Assembly: GCA_905183005.1 (NCBI GenBank)
Contig: CAJJDO010000044.1
Location: 363,122 to 427,121 of the forward strand
DNA length: 64,000 nucleotides
From: Paramecium pentaurelia
Lineage: Eukaryota > Ciliophora > Oligohymenophorea > Peniculida > Parameciidae
Direction of reading: 5' to 3'
Positions 50,449-63,303 of this stretch are shown here, one piece after another; position 1 is the first letter of the stretch, and every line of letters begins with the position of its first letter. Position numbers and translations under genes: made by a program. The notes beneath the pieces were generated by a model. That model saw only the letters and a list, made by a program, of their open reading frames with translations. It did no database searches and was not told the DNA's origin.

Positions 50449-50851
50449 TTTATTAACAAAGTTCAGAATAATTTAATTATTTATAGATTTTATTTACAAT
50501 TAGTATTACTTCCAATTTAGCAGAAGCTTATTATCACTAATTGTAATTATATATTGAGATCTTAAGGTAATTAATAATTTAATATTCTATATTTATTGAT
50601 AATGAATAATATTATAATCATGATAATTATTATGTAATTCGAACTAATAGTTTTTTTATATAATTTATTGATTGAATATTCATCATTAGATTTCATGTAA
50701 TATTTCTATGAAGTTTTGATAAGTTATATCATTTTATTATAGTTTAGGATTTATTAGGGAATATTTTATTAATTCTAATTGTTTTATTTTGATACCATTG
50801 AGAAGTTTCCTATTTAAATTATTAATTGAAATCTAAATTATAAATAAATAT
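50449..50851. other. Divergent promoter region
   Basis: 403 bp between the DHHC gene (minus) and the histidine kinase gene (plus); AT-rich, no motif that I can name. Confidence 0.5.
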
Positions 50852-53178
50852 ATGAGGAAAATAATGAAAATACCCTTTGAAGGAATTATAGGTATAGTAC
50901 TTATTCCTTTTTTTGGGTTTGAAATAAGAGAAATGATTATTCTGTTAAGCATAATGTGTACTATTTAGATGGCTGTACTCTTCTCTTTTAAATTAAATGA
51001 ATAAAGGTATTTACAAATGAATTTGAGTTATACTATGGGTTTAGCAATATTTTTTGTGGAGTGTGCAGTGAAACTTTAAAATTTCAGCGTTTTTATTCTC
51101 CATTTTATATGTATTGAAATAGGACAAGAAAGAGTAAAAAAAGAATTGTAGTAAAAACTCACTATTTTAATTAATTTATATGCTTTAATAAGATTTTGCA
51201 GTTGGAATTCACATGATTTATATGTCTTTATTGGAGGTATTTCATTACTGTTAATTCTTCTTTATATTATATGGATTAATCACTAAAAATAAGATATAGA
51301 ACCTTAGACATCATATTTAAAAGCTTATGAGAAATCAATTTTAAATATTGTACAAACTCCAGAATATAAAAAATAATAATTCCATTCATCAACAACAAGT
51401 TTATAATAAGAATTGTAAGAATGTTCACATTTCTTTAATTTAATACCTGATCCTTTGGTTTTGCTTATGGCATAAGATTTAGCCATTTATTTTTGTAATT
51501 CAGCAACTTTAGAATTATTTAAGATAAGTGAAACATCTAATTTTAAAACTTGTTTAGAATAATTATCTGAAGTTGTTTCTACATAGGCTAAACCAGATAT
51601 TAGAGATCCAAGAGATTCATTTCCATCTTTTTAAAGTTTTTAATAAACTTTCCAGTAATGCAAAATATCCAATAACCGTTAATCTAAAGAAGAAATAGAA
51701 TTAAATGTAATTGAATTCATTTATATTAGTAAATATTGAATGATTTAAGAAACATTAAATAAAATAAAAGATTTTTTTAGGTTTTAAAGAATAGTCCTAA
51801 TAATACTTTATTTATTGGAAGTTATTTGGGTAATTGGTATGAAAATAATGGATGTGCAGATTTGGAGTAACCAAAAAAACGTTTATTAGAAATTAATGCA
51901 CATGCTACTTTAGTTGATGATAAATTAATGATTTTATTATAAATAAGAGATGTTACTCATAGAGATTATATAAAATCAATGTAAAAATAATACTAAGTTA
52001 AATCAAGTATTATTTCATTTGTTAGTCATGAATATAGAACTCCACTTAATTCAATAATTTAGTTTATTTCAGCTTTATAAGATGAAAGAAATCCAAATAT
52101 TTAAAGTAAGTACATCAAAATTTCATTATTAAATTGTAAATATTTACTTAACTTATCAAATGATTTATTAGATTTTGCATAATTAAAAGTAGGTAAATTT
52201 TCAATCAATCCTATATAAATGGATCTAAAAAAATTGATTGAAGAATGTATGGAATTATTTAATTTGGAAGCTAATTTAAAAAAAATTAATCTATCTTTAA
52301 ATTATCGAAAAAGTATTCCAAGATTGGTGAATAATGATCCTAATAGAATTAGATAAATAATAATTAATCTTCTTGGAAATGCTTTTAAATATACTTTATA
52401 AGGATATATAGAAATTAATGTTTCAAATTATCATACTAGTTCTTTAAAAATAGAAATTCATGATACAGGATTAGGTATAAAGGAAGAACATAAAGAAAGA
52501 CTCATATAGTCTTTTGCAAAAGTAGAAGATTAAGAAAGTAAAAAGTTGAATCCTTAAGGTGTAGGATTAGGATTAATTATTAGTAATATGATTGCTAGAA
52601 ATTTAAATTTTAATGAAAAAGGATTATAATTTTAATCAGAATATTAAAATGGATCATCTTTTTGGTTTTATATATCTAAAAATATTTCAGAATCAGAAAT
52701 TTAGGAAGAATCAGAAGATATTGATGAAGAAAGTCCAGAAAGAAGATAATCCTTATGGAGATACAATAATATTAAATCATAACATATAAATAAATGTCAA
52801 TGTGCTAATATATTGATTGTTGATGACAATGCATTTAATATAGAAGTTCTTAAATTCTTAATTTTAAAAATAAATTCATCTCTTAAATTAGAATATTCTT
52901 TAGATGGTCATACTGCTATTTAAATGGTAAAATCTAATAGATGTAATAATTGTAATGGTTATGATTCAATATTTATGGACATAGATATGCCTACAATGAA
53001 TGGCATCTAAGCTACCTCTATTATAAAAAAATAATATCCAAATATTCAAATTATAGGATGTTCAGCTTATGCCAAATAAGAAGAAGAAAATTTAGCAATT
53101 TAAAATGGAATGGATGGATATTTAGTTAAACCAGTATAAATTGAATAGCTTAAAAATTACTTAAAACTAGAACTTTGA
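50852..53178 (+). CDS. Hybrid sensor histidine kinase
   Basis: 767 residues with one 23-nt intron. The N-terminus has several TM helices (IIGIVLIPFFGF, VFIGGISLLLILLYIIW). A PAS-like stretch follows (DPLVLLMAQDLAIYFCN). The dimerisation box SHEYRTPLNSI puts the phosphorylated His near residue 384. The ATPase domain has N (NDPNRIRQIIINLLGNAFKYT in part), G1 DTGLGI and G2 GVGLGL. A receiver domain from about 645 has the acidic pair VDDN, phospho-Asp in FMDIDMP, CSAY and the Lys in YLVKPV. All signalling residues are intact, so it can autophosphorylate and relay. Such kinases are common in ciliates. Confidence 0.94.
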
Positions 53179-53490
53179 TTATTATTTATCTTAATTATTA
53201 TTATATAAACTATGAATTATCTTATTCATTCTTATATTATTAATAAATTTAATAATAATTATTTGAAAAAAATATATTTATATCAAAATATAGGATTATT
53301 AGTTTCACAATTCATTCTTTTAATACTTTTGTTTACTATATCCTCTAATTTATTACGAAATTAATTATATTTGATAAGTTCTTAATCTTATGGTGAAAAT
53401 TTAGTTATTCGATGTGTCATTATACTACATCTTTACTTTATCATCTTAGTACTTTTTTAGTCGATATCATTTAAACTTTATAAAACTGTT
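53179..53490. other. Convergent spacer
   Basis: 312 bp between convergent genes, AT-rich; nothing recognisable. Confidence 0.5.
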
Positions 53491-54112
53491 TCATTTGGTG
53501 ATTATTATTATTTAAAACCTTTTACATAATGGCTATTATTATAATCTAATTTATAGGAGAATCTAATAGCCAAAATTATAAATATTAAGATACCTTTTTA
53601 ATCTCTTCAGTAGGTTCTGTAATGGTAATATTACCAGTATATGCTCTAGTTAATTCTTTTAATAATTTAGATCTCTTTTCACAATTTAATTTATTATAAA
53701 TTGGAGTTGCTTTTTCTATATACTTAGGTTTAATGTCAAAATATTCTTGTCTGACTAAAGGAATAGTATTATCAAAAACATTTAATTTTTATATAAGTGT
53801 ATTAGGTGGTTTTTTCAATTGTAAAATATATTCAGCCATTTCATAATATAACATTTAATTTTTACCATCCTTCAATTAATATTATGGAACTCGACTTCTA
53901 TATTATTGTTCAGTTGAAAGTGAACGTAATTTAGATAGAGTTTCTTATTAATCCATTTCATTAAATGAATATTTTACATCTAAATCAGTATAAAATTATT
54001 TTAATTATTCCATTTTTTATTGCTCTTCTTTATTTTAATCTTATATTTACCATTGTGTATCATCACTTAATTCTTCTCGCATAAATTATTTATAATTCAA
54101 TCTTCCTATCAT
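53491..54112 (-). CDS. Unknown 196-residue protein
   Basis: One 31-nt intron. It begins MIGRLNYKQFMREEL (an upstream in-frame ATG at 54148 would overlap the neighbouring gene). The middle is Gln-rich and helical, then a more conserved-looking block: EYFDIKPKYIEKATPIYNKL and ELTRAYTGNITITEP. No TM segment and no family recognised. It follows the small gene 54135-54431 on the same strand after 22 bp. Confidence 0.7.
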
Positions 54113-54134
54113 TTACCAACTACTCTTATTTATT

Positions 54135-54431
54135 TCATTTTTACCCATTTTATTGTTTAAATTTATCAATCTTTGTGTTGAATATTTTAAACCCAGGAGG
54201 TCCATGTTTTGTTTGAGTTGAATCAATTTTACAATGCTATGTTTTACAAAATTATAAAGCTTTATTTCTTTTCATACCCGCTTATCTTAGTCTGTCATAT
54301 ATGATAGCATCCTAAGTTGAGAATTCATCAGCTCTTTCTAAAGGAAGAAAACGAGAACATTATTTGTAATACCCAACTTCACCAATAATACATTAATTAT
54401 TTGATGTCCTATTTGTTTTAAGCGATTTCAT
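54135..54431 (-). CDS. Unknown 98-residue protein
   Basis: No intron. Starts MKSLKTNRTSNNQCIIGEVG and includes YYKQCSRFLPLERADEF, then a basic C-terminus (KHGPPGFKIFNTKIDKFKQ). Four Cys (C14, C26 and two later in FCKTQHC) could bind a metal. The frame also runs upstream through two TGAs into the sorting nexin gene, which I read as coincidence. 30 bp after that gene. Confidence 0.65.
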
Positions 54432-54461
54432 TATTTAATTTAATAAAAATCAAAAGTCATA

Positions 54462-55963
54462 TCAATTAAATGAATTTTTCATTTCCTAAGCATAATTCCA
54501 AATCTCCTACTATTGACTAATGTAATAATCAGTAAATCCTTTTTATTAAATTCCAATATATCTTGATATTATACCATCCTTTTTATTACAAAATTAATCT
54601 TTAGCTTTACTTAAATATTTATTAATCTCATCTTTGATTGTTTAATGACTAATAAAATAAATAAATTTTTATACGTTTATTAATTAGGTGCAACCTAGGT
54701 TAATTATTCATTAAGATCTTCAATGTATTTTACTAATTGTTTAAAATATATATCAGCATAATCAATAAATTCAATTACATTCATTAATTACCAAATTTAT
54801 TATTGATAATATTAATCCTAAATTAATATAAGAATATTAATTACAAACTTATCTTCTAAAGTATTAGTTTAAAAATCTAAATTTTTTGCATAATCTAATA
54901 TGCAATCATGAAGTTTTGTCTCAATTAATAATTATGTTTTTTAACTATCTTATTATGCAATTATATCCTTTATTTTTTGTTACTTTTTTTATAATGCTTA
55001 TATGTATGAAAGTAGTTTCTAATACTTGGCTTATTAATTTTATAATTTTAGTAATTCTAATTATATTTATTCCAATTCTTCACATTTCTTGTTTGAATTA
55101 GTACCATTCCACCAATTCTTTAATTATCCAATCGATTTTATACTTTTATCTATTACTGTTTATAGATTTTATGCCAATCCTCCTTTCATATTAAATTGAC
55201 CTTATTTTCTTTTATTCTCAAATTCCTATTAATCCCCTTCTTCAAAAAACTAATAGATCAATTAGATATTACATTTCTGACTGAACTTGAAAGTATTAAT
55301 TCTTAATGCATTGTTATAATATTTATAACATTCTATAATAATCTCTTTCTTTCTTCTACACTTCGATTGTTAAGTTTTCCCACTCCAATACCTATTGGTA
55401 AATAAGGTAATAAAAGTTAAGGGAATCTAATTGTTAATTCCCTTAACAAAAACTTGAAATCATTATATCTTCTCTTCACTTTTACTGTGTACCCTAATTA
55501 AGATGATTTGGTTTCTATCTAATAATAAATTACATTATTATTTATTTCTATATTGTTTATTTCAGCTCTTAAATTCTATACAATAGTAATAACATCAAAT
55601 ACCTTCTCTTATTCTAAAGTAGGAAATCTATACAGACTTATGTTCTAGAAGTTAATCGACATTAAAAATGGCTTTGGAGCATTTACTTCCTTTGCATTCT
55701 CTTCCCAAACACCTTCTTCATTTTCATCCTCAAATATTGTATTGTTATGTTGGCTATTTCTATTTGTGAAAGTAAATGTACTATTTAGAAAGTAAGAGAT
55801 TTTAATTTTAAGTTTCTTAAATGGTCTTCTCAGGTTCTGAATCAGATTCATCAATTTATTCATCAGTTAAAATATTCATCTAAGTTGATTACTCAAAAAT
55901 TGTTATGCTTGGTTTTTGCAATTCATAAGATTCGTATTTCTATAAATTTACATGACTTTGCAT
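54462..55963 (-). CDS. PX-BAR sorting nexin
   Basis: 476 residues with three introns (22, 23 and 26 nt). An acidic N-terminal part (EDENEEGVWEENAKE) precedes a PX domain at about 105-235. The PX domain has the phosphoinositide-binding RRYNDF and a hydrophobic loop (LLLPYLPIG in place of the usual Pro-rich loop), then RSVEERKRLLQ. The C-terminal half is long helices with BAR character (ELLKLQNQQAKYQKLLSYIQ; FVINILILIQ). It probably senses or bends endosomal membrane, as SNX1/5-type retromer nexins do. Confidence 0.88.
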
Positions 55964-56115
55964 TTTTAATTAAATATAATAAATATATACAAAATACTTT
56001 ATTACTAGAAACAAATATAAAATAATTGTCAAATACATATATATTAAAGTTAATTTAATAAATATTATTTTTTAAAAACCATATAATCATAAATATCTAA
56101 AGATTAATGTTAATA

Positions 56116-57213
56116 TCTTTATTAATTATTGCATATCATAATTCTATCTTAAAATGATTCTAAATCTCATACCATTATTTAATTAATATATAATAATATA
56201 ATATCAAACAAAAAAATAAAATTATAAATTAAACAAAAAAAAGTAAATAAATATTTAATTTTTATAGACCTATATTCAATTATAAATTAATTCTACTTAT
56301 ATTTATAAATCATGCTTAACATTTTAAATGGTTAGATTTACAAGTTTATTAAAAATAGTTATCATTAAAATTTAAATATTCTAATAACTTAAATAATTAA
56401 CATTAATTGATACTCTAATAATTAATAAAAATGATTTAGATTCTAAAATTGAATTTATGAGTAATCATCATAAGAGTCAGATAAATTATAGTTATTGAAA
56501 AAAAGTTCTTTTAATATACTTATGAAGTATAAATAAGATATTAAGTGAAGTTTTGAATTATTTAGAAAATTATTATTGAAACTAAGTTTATTACTTTAAA
56601 AATGAGAATTAAGAAATATTAAATGAAAACATCATTATTGTAACAAATAATTATGATTAATATTTGAATCATAAATGAACTTTTGTTAATTTTAGAATAT
56701 TAAACAATAATTTGAAAATAATGAAATCAAATTATATTAATTACTAGATTATTATGAATAATTTGTTTTTAAAAGCAGTCTTTAATTTTATTTTATAACT
56801 ATATATATATAATCAGAGTCACCAGCAAATCATATTAATTAAATCATTTATATTTACTATTTATTTTTTTCATCTAATAGATCTAAGGTAATATAATTTT
56901 TATTTTGAATAGACATTACAGTATTAATTAACAAGAATATACCAATTTTTATATGTTTCTCATTATTTATAATGGAGATTTGATATTATATAGGGGTCAA
57001 ATTGCATCAATAAATTCAATCATATTTAATTTTCTAAAATTTTAATTTGTTAATTTATTTGATTGTGTTAATACTTAATATTTCAAAATCACATTCATTA
57101 ACAATCCAGTTTCATAATTATATAAATTTTGGATTAAATGTTGATTGTATTTCTCTTAATATTATAAAATGTAGATAATTACAATAACATTTTCATTTTA
57201 ATAATTATCAATC
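56116..57213 (+). repeat. 1,098-bp direct repeat, copy 1
   Basis: Begins TCTTTATTAATTATTGCATA and ends TTTAATAATTATCAATC, immediately before the single N. Read side by side with copy 2, I see no difference. Non-coding AT-rich sequence. Confidence 0.92.
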
Positions 57214-57214
57214 N
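57214..57214. other. Single ambiguous base (N): assembly join
   Basis: The only N in the window, exactly between the two repeat copies. This is what is left when two contigs with an unrecognised overlap are placed end to end. Confidence 0.95.
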
Positions 57215-58312
57215 TCTTTATTAATTATTGCATATCATAATTCTATCTTAAAATGATTCTAAATCTCATACCATTATTTAATTAATATATAATAATATAA
57301 TATCAAACAAAAAAATAAAATTATAAATTAAACAAAAAAAAGTAAATAAATATTTAATTTTTATAGACCTATATTCAATTATAAATTAATTCTACTTATA
57401 TTTATAAATCATGCTTAACATTTTAAATGGTTAGATTTACAAGTTTATTAAAAATAGTTATCATTAAAATTTAAATATTCTAATAACTTAAATAATTAAC
57501 ATTAATTGATACTCTAATAATTAATAAAAATGATTTAGATTCTAAAATTGAATTTATGAGTAATCATCATAAGAGTCAGATAAATTATAGTTATTGAAAA
57601 AAAGTTCTTTTAATATACTTATGAAGTATAAATAAGATATTAAGTGAAGTTTTGAATTATTTAGAAAATTATTATTGAAACTAAGTTTATTACTTTAAAA
57701 ATGAGAATTAAGAAATATTAAATGAAAACATCATTATTGTAACAAATAATTATGATTAATATTTGAATCATAAATGAACTTTTGTTAATTTTAGAATATT
57801 AAACAATAATTTGAAAATAATGAAATCAAATTATATTAATTACTAGATTATTATGAATAATTTGTTTTTAAAAGCAGTCTTTAATTTTATTTTATAACTA
57901 TATATATATAATCAGAGTCACCAGCAAATCATATTAATTAAATCATTTATATTTACTATTTATTTTTTTCATCTAATAGATCTAAGGTAATATAATTTTT
58001 ATTTTGAATAGACATTACAGTATTAATTAACAAGAATATACCAATTTTTATATGTTTCTCATTATTTATAATGGAGATTTGATATTATATAGGGGTCAAA
58101 TTGCATCAATAAATTCAATCATATTTAATTTTCTAAAATTTTAATTTGTTAATTTATTTGATTGTGTTAATACTTAATATTTCAAAATCACATTCATTAA
58201 CAATCCAGTTTCATAATTATATAAATTTTGGATTAAATGTTGATTGTATTTCTCTTAATATTATAAAATGTAGATAATTACAATAACATTTTCATTTTAA
58301 TAATTATCAATC
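57215..58312 (+). repeat. 1,098-bp direct repeat, copy 2
   Basis: Same first and last bases as copy 1; unique sequence (ATTCAATTTTATTATATTG) resumes after it. Perfect identity over non-coding DNA favours an assembly artefact over an old duplication. Confidence 0.92.
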
Positions 58313-58553
58313 ATTCAATTTTATTATATTGAAAATCTGTTAAAAAGGAAATAGATTAATTTAGTAAATTGTTGAATTCGAATTTTCATTTAGATCATTA
58401 TTATACTATAAATTAATTACATCAATTATTTACTGAGAATGAAAGAAACAAAAATTAGTTGATTATTACTATTATATTGAAATTAACATAATATTTATTA
58501 TATTTAAATGAATTAAAATTTAAAATAAATGATTATTTTTATTTAATTACGCA

Positions 58554-59846
58554 ATGAAAAATTATTTAACAACCAACTCTTTCCCTTCACTCTTCAACGA
58601 TTGTCACTTAACTATATACTAACAATAATAAAATCCTATACATGTCACTTTTTCTCAAGCTTCCTCCCTTAGTAAATTAATTAAGTTAGTTGGTGGAACA
58701 AAATCGTCATCAAAGGTTAGACTTTTTGATCATAAATGCTAAGAGATTTTTGAGGAAGATTTACAGTATTTGAAATATAATGGTAAGATATTCATTACTA
58801 CTAATGGTAAAAAGCTTGATAGTAAATATATACTTTTTGAGCACATTCCTAAGACACTCATATGTAAAGGAGGTTAAGCAACAATTATGCTTATTCAACA
58901 TAAAGTTACTAATGAAGAGAAAATAATTAAATTTATTAGTGAAGAATAAAAGAATTAATATTTATATATAGCAAGAGAAGCTGTGATTTTAGAATAATTA
59001 AAGCATAAAAATATTATAAATTTATATGGATATAAATTATTCCCTGAAAAATCAGAAGCAGTCTTAGAAATGGAATATTTAAAAGGAGGATCTTTATTAG
59101 ATTTTGTTTTAGGTATTTGTTGTTATTTATAATAGAAAATGGTCCATTAAATGAAAAATTAGCCAGATATTTATTCAATTAGATTTTAGATGCATTATCT
59201 TATATGCATAAAAACAATGTAATCCATAGAGATCTTAAATTAGATAATATACTTTTTATTGATAATACTAAATTTTAAGTAATTATTTAAATATTTAAGG
59301 TAGATTAAAATTATAGATTTTGGTTTAGCATATTTATCAGGTACTGGTGTTCCATTTGATGAACCTTTGAATGTTGGAACAATACTATACATAGCACCTG
59401 AAATATTATCAGGTAAACTAAGAAAAATAAACTTTTGTTTGGACATTTGGGCATTAGGAGTTATTTTATATTATTTAATTTTTGGAGAGTATCCTTTTAA
59501 TGGGAAAGATAATGCAGAGACATTCTTAATGATAAGTTAAGGGATAATCAAATTTCCTAGACAAGTGAGTTTTGAGTTAATAACTTTGATAAGAGAGTTA
59601 TTAAATCCAAATCATGAGAGTAGAATAAAATTACAAGATATACAAAACAATAAATGGGTATTAGGGATGGTTTAAGATAATCTACAAATAACTATTCCAT
59701 TTTCAGATTTAGAAACAACATCAAAGGAACAATACTATAATGAAATTTCATAAGGAGGAAGAAATAATTGTTAAAATTAATCAAAAAAAAGGGAAGAAAA
59801 CTTGATTTTACCATTAATTTTTAAATAGAATGAAGAAAAAAATTGA
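58554..59846 (+). CDS. Ser/Thr protein kinase with PH-like N-terminus
   Basis: 414 residues with two introns (23 and 25 nt). Residues 1-115 (KVRLFDHKCQEIFEEDLQYL, YNGKIFITTNGK) look like a small beta-rich domain such as a PH-like fold. The kinase domain has a degenerate glycine loop (CKGGQATIM), Lys in KIIKFI, HRDLKLDN, DFG, IAPEIL, and DIWALGVILYYLIFG. Catalytic residues are kept. The tail is short and polar. An alternative ATG at 58643 is in another frame. Confidence 0.87.
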
Positions 59847-60048
59847 TTTAATGTATATATGTGTTATAAATTTACAAAATTAATTAGATTATTCTAATCT
59901 AAAATTTTAATAAAATAATTTTGTAATTTTGTATAGTCATTATAATTAATAGATAAATATAGTATAAAAGTTAAAAAAATAGAATAATTAATTTAATTGA
60001 TTGATTATAAGAATTTTATAATATATGAATATATATATATATTGGCAA

Positions 60049-60823
60049 TCAATTGGTTAAAGTATTATAAACTTGTTTTTAACCTGTTTAACTCTACATT
60101 ATAATTTAAATGTAATACTTAATAGGAACCTTATTGTTACTATTATTAAGGCTAAAATGAATTGAGATTCATGTCATTTTCGATTTCTGCCATTTCTCTA
60201 TCTAATTCACTTTCATCAATATCACATGAATAATTTCTATTCATCATTTCGTTCATGTAGTCTGTTTCAAACTTCATATCCTCCATATCATCCATGAGAT
60301 CTATTGATATTAATTAAAAACTATACCATCCAATTTGTCCATATCAATTTCTTTGAATGCTTCTTTCTAAACAGCTACAACTTATTACATAGCTTGAGCC
60401 TTTCATAAAAATGAATAAAATACCATTTCTATTGTGTTTTAAATGTTCTCTTTAGTAAAAGCCACTTAATCTAAGGTCATTTAATTATTTAGCATTTATC
60501 CTAATTATTGTTCCAACCTAATCTTAAGTAAAGTAGATACATCTTCTTTCTCTTGAGAAGCATTACTGCTCTTGATTTAGCAGTAGTTTGTTATACTCCC
60601 TTAGAGGTTTTAGCTTTTTAATATTGTTCACATATCTATTTATCTAATTCTTAGATTTATTCAGTCAATTCTTTAACTTTAGCTTCAGACTTCATTAATA
60701 AGTGAATTTTACTCTTTTTTATTGTTCTGATAAGTCTATAACCTTAGGTTATTGGGGATTTTGAGGTTGTGGTTGTTATTATTTTGGTGGTTCTTATTTA
60801 GAAGTACCGAAAAGACGATTCAT
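60049..60823 (-). CDS. CHMP5: ESCRT-III protein CHMP5/VPS60
   Basis: 217 residues with five introns (23, 23, 24, 26 and 25 nt). It opens MNRLFG, the CHMP5/VPS60 signature, then a Pro/Gln linker. The Snf7-type helical core follows: SEAKVKELTEQIQELDKQI, basic helix AKSRAVMLLKRKKMLEQQL, then QMTLDQVAFTKENIQNTIEM. The acidic C-terminal half (MDDMEDMKFETDYMNEMM, ESELDREMAEIE) is typical for autoinhibition and binding the VPS4 cofactor LIP5. Works in endosomal sorting and membrane scission; the sorting nexin lies 4 kb away. Confidence 0.92.
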
Positions 60824-60946
60824 TATAGAATATTATTTAATTAAATGTTTAAAGAATGTGAAAATCACTTATTAATTAGTATTATATAGAATATAATACT
60901 AATTTAATGTAGTAAAATATATACTATTAATATTTTTATTTTTGAA

Positions 60947-63253
60947 ATGGCTAGTCGTTTCATTTAAAATTCTTTTTAATAGCATGATTCGTAAGTCCCT
61001 AGTAAGGCTTTATCAGAACATTAACCAAGTAAAAGTGAAAAAAATGTTACAAAACTACATCATAAATCCCATTAATCAAATCATTATAATCCTTTAGCAA
61101 TTCCTTGTGATTGGTAATTAGCTGAGAAACATGCAAAAGCAAGGAGAGTTGCTTAAGAATTGGAAGTTGAAGATCAAACAACATGTCCTTGTTGTGGATA
61201 TTCAGTAGAAAGGATGGATTTATAATATGATTGTGATCCTATAGAGATGAAATTTTTAGGATCAGGATTTCCTTTGTTTTACATGTTCATAAAATATTGT
61301 ATCTTTATTTTGGTTGAATTTTGGTTATTGAAAGGAATGTTTTGTTTAGCAACAGATTTAATGGGAGATTATTGTTATAATTAAGTAAAATTAGAAGGAA
61401 CAAAAAATTCAAACAAATCACATCATTTCTAACATCTTGAAAATTCTAAATTAAATTTGGAACATCATTTACATAAGAAAGATAATTCAATTTGTGGAGG
61501 ATCCATGTGGCATTTTGTTAGTTTAGCAAATGTATATGATAGACAGGATATTAGAGATTGGTAATCCAATTTATCATTAGTTGTAGTATTGGCAAACATG
61601 GTTTCATTTTTATTTTTTAGGAAAGCTTAAAGAAGTATTGATATTGAAGTAGATGAATCTTAATTGACACCATCTGATTATACAATTTGTGTAAAAAATA
61701 TACCAAAATTGGATGAAGATTATCGAGAAGTACTCAAGAATATATTTTAAAATTATGCAGCAGATGGTAGAGAATTAAAAGTCATGAAAATAGTATTGGT
61801 TTATAATTTAGATGAAGTAATAGAATTAGAAGAATCACTTAAAGAATTAGTAAGGGAAAAATAAGAATATTTAGCTGAAAATGGTATGAATTTTGCAGAT
61901 TTTAAAGTTAAATAATTAGATGAAAAATTAGAATCATTAGAACATAAAATTCATTAAGTTGAACATGAATTATTTGTAAATAGAGATAAATTTGCAGGTA
62001 TTGCTTTCATAAGTTTTTAAACTGAAGAAATGAAATAAATGGTATTATAACATAATTCTCATACAACATGGGAAAGAATGAAAGCATTTTTTAATTAAGG
62101 AAAAACAGCTGATATTAAAGAAAAGGGTTTAATATTAAATGAACATAAATTATATGTTGAAGAAGCTCCAGAACCTAATGATGTAGATTGGGAATTTATA
62201 CATATCTAAACAGGATAAAAAGTCAAAGCACGTATTATTGCTTGGTCTATTTCTATAAGTTTCATGACAGGTTGTTTCTTTTTAATCTGGTTTCTAAGTG
62301 AATTAGCTGAAAGAATGAATGAATAAGTTGAAGAATAAGAAAAGAAAGGAATTAAAGATTCTTTAACTTAAACTATAGCTTTCTTAACTAGTTAATCTAT
62401 TTCATGGACTGTAGTATTTTTTAATAAATTTGTTATTGGAAAAGTCTATCATTTGATAGTTGATTTAGAAAAAATATCAAATAAAACTAAATTCAATATT
62501 AGTTTTGCAAGAAAATAATCAGTAGCATTATTTATAAATACTGCTTTGATATCATTAGTAATAGATTTTTATTTAACTGGTAATGTAATAGGTAAGGGTG
62601 GATTTATTTATAATGAATCTAATGTATTTTTATTAAATGCATTTATTCCACCAATTGTTTGGTTTGTTGATCCTTGGAGTATTTAAAAAGACTATTAAAG
62701 ATAAAAATAATAAAAAAATGCTAAGAATTGTGTACTTACTTAATAAGAAGCAAATGAAATTATGGAAATGCCTGATTATTCTTAAGCTAAAAGATATGGT
62801 GACATTATGAAAACTATGTGGTTCACCTTCTTTTATGGAGATATCATTCCAGTTGGAATTTTATTCAGTATTATGGGATTGACATTATATTATTTTGTCG
62901 ATAAATACAATGTACTTCGTAGAAGAACTATTAAAGAATCTCTATCTAAACATTTATCAATTGAAATGATTGAAATGTTAGAATTAATCATCATATTTAC
63001 TGGTATTGGTAACACAGTAGTCTCTAGTATTATATTTGGAGAGGTCAAATGGTAAGATTTTATTATTATAATAATTGGAGTAGTTTATAATCTTCTCCCA
63101 ATGGAAGAAATCTCGAATGTTCTATTTCCATTAGAATAGAAAGATGAGGTTCAAACTTATGATGAAGCTGAGGAGTATTTCAATACAGATTATGACAGAG
63201 AAAATCCTGTTACAAGACGGGAAGCTTTGGAAGAATTTGCAAAGAGAAAATGA
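60947..63253 (+). CDS. OSCA/TMEM63 (CSC1) mechanosensitive channel
   Basis: 768 residues, no intron. Cytosolic N-terminus with a Cys cluster (CPCCGYSVERMD), then TM helices (PLFYMFIKYCIFILVEFWLL; LVVVLANMVSFLFF). The conserved RRM-like cytosolic insert reads YTICVKNIPK...FAGIAFISFQTEE and APEPNDVDWEFIH, a family hallmark. The 7-TM core follows (IAWSISISFMTGCFFLIWFL, LFINTALISLVIDFYL, DIIPVGILFSIMGLTLYYF). Homologs are osmo/mechanosensitive cation channels. It is long and intronless, unlike most genes here. Confidence 0.9.
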
Positions 63254-63303
63254 ATTACATTTTTATAAATTTAATTATTTATAGTAAATAAATATATAAT
63301 CAA

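Larger units (their letters stand above)
55964..58553. other. Gene-free AT desert with duplication
   Basis: 2.6 kb, the longest stretch without a gene. Extremely AT-rich. Both strands hit TGA often and no protein-like stretch appears. It contains the duplicated blocks and the N described separately. Confidence 0.6.

Noticed and set aside
54129..54148. Upstream ATG (54148) as start of the 196-residue gene
   Set aside because: It would overlap the 3' end of the neighbouring gene; the ATG at 54112 avoids this.
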